Below, in pieces: positions 60,144-64,000 of a stretch of DNA of 64,000 nt. The translations under genes were made by a program, and so were the position numbers. The stretch comes from Paenibacillus oleatilyticus. GTDB taxonomy: Bacteria > Bacillota > Bacilli > Paenibacillales > NBRC-103111. The notes under the pieces were generated by a model. It worked only from the letters and a program-made list of their open reading frames with translations. It had not been told where the DNA came from and did not search any database. Position 1 is the first letter of the stretch. Each line of letters opens with the position of its first letter. The stretch lies in NCBI RefSeq assembly GCF_018998565.1, contig NZ_JAHNZO010000024.1, positions 53,538 to 117,537 of the forward strand, written 5' to 3'.

Positions 60144-60366
60144 CCGAGGAGACTTATGAGTTTTTTGTAATCATTTCGCATACGTCTTTATCGACCTTGT
60201 TTATTGAAAACTTTAGGTTTGCAGCAATAAAGTGGTAAGATTCACAGAACTGGAACCAGTCAGCTCTTTCCATTATGGGAGCAAATGCTTAACATTTAAC
60301 CAGCCTTTCAAAATTTAATTTAGCTAATGGTTAAGTGCCTTGATTATCAATCTGAATAGATCCTGT

Positions 60367-61275
60367 TCAACCAAGACCAACTTCATCTAATAAACTTTTT
60401 TCCTTCGCTTTTTCATTTACGGTTATCACACCATCTGTTCTTTCCAATAAAACAATTTCTCTATAATCCCTGATCAGGTATCCTTCTTTAATTCTTAGTT
60501 CGCAATCGCCTTCAAAACGTTCCAGTACCCGTTTGAAGAAATTCATCATTACTTTTAAACCGGGATTATGCTGATCGGTATAAATATGCCCGCCGGATAT
60601 ACTTATCACTTGACCAACATGATTTATTCCTTTTCCCCTCTTTTGCACATCTACTTTGAAATCATTCCAGCAAATCCCGAACTCGGATCGAATATCAGGA
60701 TCTTCGATTAGATTCATTTTGCATTCGTCAATACAATCGTTAGCTATATGAATGATTTCAGGTTTTAACATTTGTATAACATCACTGTTCATATTACTAA
60801 CAGCTACCTGCAGCACGAACTTTTGATAAAACCCGTTGGCATAAGGAAGCCCGAGGTTGCTAAAATCTCCATCAAAATAATAGTTATTCACGGCTACAGA
60901 TTCGCGTCTTCTTTCCAGCACTTTAATATCATGTTCATCTAGCAATATAGCATCTCCCGTTGTCCCACTCAGTAAGTTACCTATGAACTGGATAAACTTC
61001 GCGCCTCCACTAGGATAAACGCTGATCAACAAGCGAAAATTTACATCGAGATCAAATTCTTTGGCTATATCTTGGACGAAGCTTAAATTCGTACTGACGC
61101 AAAAGGATTTGCAGATAAAATCCAGCGTATCTCCTTCGCCCTCTTCACTCTCCTCCTGCCTGCTAATTTTAAAATCAGCCCGATCCTCAACTGCCTTTCT
61201 CGCTTGCTCCAGTAAAAATTCATCTATTTCTTCTCTGGTTTGAAAATCAGTGTAGAAATAATAGGATAATTCCAC
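60367..61275 (-). CDS. Hypothetical protein, possible SitI3-like immunity protein
   Basis: 302 residues, AT-rich. The start is a GTG at 61275 with GGAGG ten bases upstream. The C-terminal half reads like LERRRESVAVNNYYFDGDFS; the strand/turn segment LLSGTTGDAILLDEHDIKVL resembles the end of SitI3-type immunity domains (GDAVLL...RR), but the match is weak. No transmembrane helix or signal. It sits alone between the GC island and module 2. Function not known. Confidence 0.5.
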   Translation of the reverse strand: MELSYYFYTDFQTREEIDEFLLEQARKAVEDRADFKISRQEESEEGEGDTLDFICKSFCVSTNLSFVQDIAKEFDLDVNFRLLISVYPSGGAKFIQFIGNLLSGTTGDAILLDEHDIKVLERRRESVAVNNYYFDGDFSNLGLPYANGFYQKFVLQVAVSNMNSDVIQMLKPEIIHIANDCIDECKMNLIEDPDIRSEFGICWNDFKVDVQKRGKGINHVGQVISISGGHIYTDQHNPGLKVMMNFFKRVLERFEGDCELRIKEGYLIRDYREIVLLERTDGVITVNEKAKEKSLLDEVGLG

Positions 61276-61356
61276 GCTATTCTTCCCTCCAAAACCATCT
61301 TGCGCTTGTTAGCGTTCAATTCGTCTAATTCTGATTTTCCAGTGACAAAAAGCTTT

Positions 61357-61590
61357 CTACGTAACGCTGCTTAGTCTTGCTTTGGCTAATTGCGTATGAA
61401 GCAAATTCTCACGTTGTTCCATCTCTACTTTAAAAAGGGATATCAGCAAGTCTTCCATTACGATACCGTCAGTTTTACCGTTTTGCTGCCGCACAAAGTT
61501 CAAAATAATATCTCTGCACGTTTCGCACACTTGAATCATTCCGAGTAAATGAATCTCCTCTTGTTGGTAGGTTTCTGCGATATCTTGCAT
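61357..61590 (-). CDS. Small helical protein, module 2 (paralogue of 56752)
   Basis: 77 residues: MQDIAETYQQEEIHLLGMIQ, VCETCRDIILNFVRQQNGKT, IVMEDLLISLFKVEMEQREN, LLHTQLAKARLSSVT. Same layout as 56752-57015 (IQxxExC... then a VxDLL helix and a final LLHxQLxKA helix). The ATG at 61590 follows GGAGG. Divergent from the XRE gene at 61762 across an operator-rich spacer. Confidence 0.65.
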   Translation of the reverse strand: MQDIAETYQQEEIHLLGMIQVCETCRDIILNFVRQQNGKTDGIVMEDLLISLFKVEMEQRENLLHTQLAKARLSSVT

Positions 61591-61690
61591 GCTTGCATCC
61601 TCCAAAGAGTGTCGCCCCCCCCCTCTTTCATTACAGAATTAATATTGGTAGAATTGCATTAGCTGTACTGTCCTTACGTTCTCCCCCCCA

Positions 61691-61750
61691 TATAGTCAAC
61701 TAATAATTGACTATATTTTAGATAATAGTAAATTAATAATTGACTGTCAA
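61691..61750. promoter_or_regulatory. Operator cluster between module 2 genes
   Basis: TATAGTCAA (61691-61699) and TTGACTATA (61707-61715) form a perfect 9-bp inverted repeat; TTGACTGTCAA (61740-61750) is a second, shorter palindrome; TAATAATTGACT occurs at 61701-61712 and 61734-61745, 33 bp apart. The TTGACT motif doubles as a -35 box. Likely the binding sites of the XRE protein, autoregulating both divergent genes. Confidence 0.6.
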
Positions 61751-61761
61751 GGAGTTTTTAT

Positions 61762-61989
61762 ATGTTTAACAAAGAGTCCTTTTCCGCAAGGTTACTTGAA
61801 CTCCGCAACGAAAGGAAAATAATGGCCAAAGACTTGGCAGAACATTTAGGCATCACAAAACAAGCCATGAGTTCGTTGGAAAAAGGAAAGAATATTCCAA
61901 GTGTTCCGACCCTCGTTGCTCTTGCTGACTATTTCGAAGTGAGTCTTGATTACCTGGTTGGCCGCTCAAATAATCGAACCTTGCTTTAA
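61762..61989 (+). CDS. XRE-family transcriptional regulator, module 2
   Basis: 75 residues: ARLLELRNERKIMAKDLAEH, LGITKQAMSSLEKGKNIPSV and TLVALADYFEVSLDYLVGRS form a complete HTH_3 domain of the phage-repressor type. The ATG follows AAGGAG, with the operator cluster immediately upstream. Divergent from the small helical protein gene, in parallel with module 1. A terminator follows at 62018. Confidence 0.88.
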   Translation: MFNKESFSARLLELRNERKIMAKDLAEHLGITKQAMSSLEKGKNIPSVPTLVALADYFEVSLDYLVGRSNNRTLL

Positions 61990-62017
61990 TTTCCTTGCAT
62001 CTCCCGAACTATAAAAT

Positions 62018-62060
62018 AAGCTTATTCCTACTTTAAGTTCAAGTCGGAATAAGCTTTTGA
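62018..62060 (+). terminator. Terminator of XRE module 2
   Basis: AAGCTTATTCC (62018-62028) pairs with GGAATAAGCTT (62046-62056), followed by TTG. Same plan as the terminator of module 1. Confidence 0.7.
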
Positions 62061-62345
62061 AAGTTTTGATATATTGGGTGGAATATAAATCTTGTCTTTA
62101 AAATATCCCCCGAATAACGATCATGGACACAGTTCCGGGCAACACTCGCACTTTTTATCTGTGCTACATTCATATTATGTACCATATCCATCCACGGGCG
62201 ATCACCGGCGGACCAACGGCACGGCCATCGATAGCTCTTGGCAGTTCTCGCAACTTTTAATATGACCAACATGGATTACCATCGAAAGCGACACCTGAGA
62301 ACCGCTTAGTTATTATCGATTGCTATAACCAGTTTACACACATCT

Positions 62346-62362
62346 TGTATGTACTACATACA
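62346..62362. repeat. Perfect palindrome TGTATGTA-C-TACATACA
   Basis: Two exact 8-bp arms around one C, in a ~560-bp non-coding stretch (62060-62615) with no gene I can support. A second palindrome lies at 62449. Confidence 0.6.
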
Positions 62363-62448
62363 TATCTTGTTTCTTCCGATTTCCATCGCAGGGAAGGGCA
62401 GTGACGCGATGCCGACATCTCATATCAATTCACGCTCTATTCCTATGT

Positions 62449-62464
62449 ATGACATATATGTCAT
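62449..62464. repeat. Perfect 16-bp palindrome ATGACATATATGTCAT
   Basis: Exact inverted repeat without spacer. It is too far from a start codon to be assigned to a gene; it could be an operator of a lost gene. Confidence 0.6.
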
Positions 62465-62573
62465 GTAACTTTCCCGCTGGTATATCAAAGACCAGTTTCC
62501 AGGTGCTTTTTAAATTTCATGTGCCTTTTCACAGCACATTGAAATCATCTTTTCTTTATCACTCGATTTAAAA

Positions 62574-62602
62574 CAAAAAGCCACCATTTAATATTGGCGG
62601 CT
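62574..62602 (-). terminator. Terminator of the secreted peptide gene
   Basis: AGCCGCCA (rc of 62595-62602) pairs with TGGTGGCT (one G-U), followed on the minus strand by TTTTTG. Confidence 0.8.
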
Positions 62603-62615
62603 CTCTTGAATGGTA

Positions 62616-62864
62616 TTAGTTCTTGACAGTTCCCGAGAAATGACACTGGGTCGTGTTTAATTTATTCAACCACACTGTTTTAAACCATTTTAATGTTCCT
62701 TTGTACCCACCCTTGTTGTAAGAAAGAGTGTTTGGACAATCAACATGACCTGTATAGTACTTGACTTCAGTCACATCTTTTTCGGCAGCAAGCGCTTGGG
62801 ACGAGACGGTGAAAACAAGAGCCAATGAAAGTGACAAGAAGACACCAGAAACTTTTTTAAACAT
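62616..62864 (-). CDS. Small secreted Cys-containing peptide (82 aa precursor)
   Basis: A typical signal peptide (MFKKVSGVFLSLSLALVFTV; cleavage near SQALAA) precedes a basic mature part of about 55 residues with two Cys (VKYYTGHVDCPNTLSYNKGG, YKGTLKWFKTVWLNKLNTTQ, CHFSGTVKN). The spacing suits one disulfide. No family recognised; it might be a bacteriocin-like or signalling peptide, with no export or immunity genes adjacent. The ATG at 62864 follows GAGAGG, and a good terminator supports it as a real gene. Confidence 0.65.
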   Translation of the reverse strand: MFKKVSGVFLSLSLALVFTVSSQALAAEKDVTEVKYYTGHVDCPNTLSYNKGGYKGTLKWFKTVWLNKLNTTQCHFSGTVKN

Positions 62865-63055
62865 AACAACCAACCTCTCTCTATTCTTATTGTTGCTTTT
62901 AAATTGTACTAAAGTTTCCTCTGTATTCTTTATCAAATGATCATCTCGCAGAAAAAGGGCATTATCTGGCGAAAAAATTGTAGAATAATGTCAGTAATGA
63001 GTCTGTCAAGAATTTTGTGTAAGCTCTCAAAATCGATCTATCAAACTGCGGTGCC

Positions 63056-63170
63056 GCGGCTTGACATGGAGCCTCTGTGGGCATGATGATCGGCGATGCG
63101 GCGATTCCCTAAAACATGGTCATCGCCAAGGCATTCAGCCTATCATGCCCACCCCTCCATGTAAAGCCGC
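63056..63170 (-). repeat. Long hairpin after the transposase stop
   Basis: GCGGCTTGACATGGAG (63056-63071) pairs with 63155-63170 (one mismatch); GTGGGCATGAT (63077-63087) with ATCATGCCCAC (63142-63152), exact; GGCGATG (63092-63098) with CATCGCC (63121-63127), exact. It begins two bases after the transposase stop. Likely blocks read-through transcription; no T-run is evident. Confidence 0.8.
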
Positions 63171-63172
63171 TT

Positions 63173-64000
63173 TTAGCGTACCTGGACGCGTTCTGGATAG
63201 TATACGGTAAGCTGGAGAAGAATTTGTCCCCAGTTCTGTACACGACCTGTCCACTTTCGAACGACGTCCATAGTGGAGAGATACAGCATCTTCAGTAGCG
63301 ATTCGTCCGTTGGGAATATGCTTTTTCCCTTTGTTACTTTGCGTAATTGACGGTGGTAACTCTCGATCATGTTCGTTGTATATATGAGTTTTCGAAGTTC
63401 TGGCGGATATTTGAAGAAGGTCGCAAGTTCATCCCAGTTTTGACGCCATGATTTGACGATGAGCGGGTACTTGCTTCCCCAATGTTCTTCAAACCGATCC
63501 AACTCCAGCAGCGCCGCTTCTTCCGTGACCGCCTTGTAAATTGGCTTTAAATCCGCTGTTACTTTCTTAAGATCCTTGTAAGAGACGTATCGCGTTGAAT
63601 TACGGATTTGGTGGATGATGCATTTTTGGATATCTGTTTTCGGATAGCAAGCTGCAATAGCTTGTGAAAAGCCGCTTAGATTATCGACGCAGGTAATAAG
63701 GATGTCTTGAACTCCGCGGTTCTTAAGCTCGTTTAACACATTCAGCCAAAACTTTGCAGATTCGTTTTCCCCAATCCAAATGCCGAGTACATCTTTGTTG
63801 CCGTCTAAATCAATGCCGATCACCATATAGGCAGCCTTGTTTACGATATGGCCTTCTTGCTTAACCTTGAAATGAATGGCATCCAAAAAGACAACCGTAT
63901 AGACCTGCTGCAGAGGACGGTTCTGCCACTCCTTAATAAGCGGTACGATCTTGTTTGTTACGTTGGAGATGAGAGTCGGTGAGACCTCGACACCATACAA
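63173..64000 (-). CDS. IS256-family (mutator-type) transposase, partial
   Basis: 275 C-terminal residues; the N-terminus lies past the right edge (the frame is open to the last base). DDE residues: Asp in VFLDAIHFKV, Asp in VDNLSGFSQAI, Glu in MIESYHRQLRK. The signature CIIHQIRNSTRYVSYKD is typical of IS256. It catalyses cut-and-paste/copy-out transposition of the element. Length here is about 2/3 of a ~400-residue enzyme. Confidence 0.95.
   Translation of the reverse strand: MYGVEVSPTLISNVTNKIVPLIKEWQNRPLQQVYTVVFLDAIHFKVKQEGHIVNKAAYMVIGIDLDGNKDVLGIWIGENESAKFWLNVLNELKNRGVQDILITCVDNLSGFSQAIAACYPKTDIQKCIIHQIRNSTRYVSYKDLKKVTADLKPIYKAVTEEAALLELDRFEEHWGSKYPLIVKSWRQNWDELATFFKYPPELRKLIYTTNMIESYHRQLRKVTKGKSIFPTDESLLKMLYLSTMDVVRKWTGRVQNWGQILLQLTVYYPERVQVR

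Larger units (their letters stand above)
62999..64000 (-). mobile_element. IS256-family insertion sequence, 3' part (5' end outside window)
   Basis: The left border is GAGTCTGTCAAGAATTTTGT (62999-63018) continuing GTAAGC, a typical IS256-family terminal inverted repeat (tgtgtaa motif). The transposase gene runs off the right edge. About 150 bp between the stop and the terminal repeat hold a large hairpin (63056-63170). The partner terminal repeat is not in the window, so the target duplication cannot be checked. Confidence 0.8.

Noticed and set aside
62039..62272. Minus-strand 77-codon frame
   Set aside because: No ribosome site, mixed composition, overlaps the terminator of the XRE gene.
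1..64000. tRNA, rRNA, CRISPR array and replication origin
   Set aside because: Looked for cloverleaf-like arms, repeat-spacer patterns and DnaA-box clusters; none found by eye.

Overview
The window looks like chromosomal DNA from a Gram-positive, spore-forming Paenibacillaceae bacterium (Paenibacillus or a close relative). Ribosome binding sites are strong (AGGAGG-type), TTG and GTG starts are common, and most of the sequence looks GC-rich. There is a Spo0M homologue, a YesM/YesN two-component pair beside sugar-binding lipoproteins, and a sugar importer without its own ATPase. No tRNA, rRNA or CRISPR array was seen.

Layout. 1-10 kb: 5' part of galK (cut by the left edge), a divergent AraC regulator, a divergent 7TM histidine kinase/OmpR regulator pair, the RluF pseudouridine synthase, a GyrI-like protein, and a class A PBP. 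10-28 kb: a His-rich protein, an MFS exporter, several small or membrane proteins, a family 6 uracil/hypoxanthine-DNA glycosylase, a chemoreceptor, a methyltransferase, a PQQ-type sugar dehydrogenase lipoprotein, Dps, a REC-PAS3 histidine kinase, Spo0M, a kinase-like protein, an SMP-30 lactonase, a phosphoesterase and a CDF zinc exporter with a likely CzrA-type operator. 28.8-33.8 kb: a five-gene frl operon (epimerase, permease, deglycase, kinase, GntR repressor) for fructosamine use, with the gene set of the Escherichia coli operon. 34-44 kb: a DedA-type protein, then YesN-YesM, two accessory binding proteins and an NgcEFG-like importer. 44-56 kb: an EEP hydrolase, an ABC exporter divergent from its OmpR/HK pair, an M24 peptidase, a DUF3829-like lipoprotein, a class B PBP, and an ECF sigma/anti-sigma pair. 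56-64 kb: an AT-rich accessory region with two XRE regulator/small helical protein modules, two SUKH-like immunity genes beside a decayed RHS fragment, an orphan possibly immunity-like gene, a small secreted peptide and the 3' part of an IS256-family element.

The most unusual structure is a pair of ~210-bp, almost fully self-complementary elements (7555-7803 and 23395-23650). They share a short core, but their long helices differ in sequence while staying paired. Each is flanked by a 20-21 bp direct repeat that is itself a rho-independent terminator hairpin, so they look like mobile elements that insert at terminators. Other regulatory finds are a 21-bp repeated frl operator/promoter, a hairpin that could hide the Shine-Dalgarno of the NgcE-like gene, and several small genes with good start signals (12196-12515, 14411-14560, 34146-34205).
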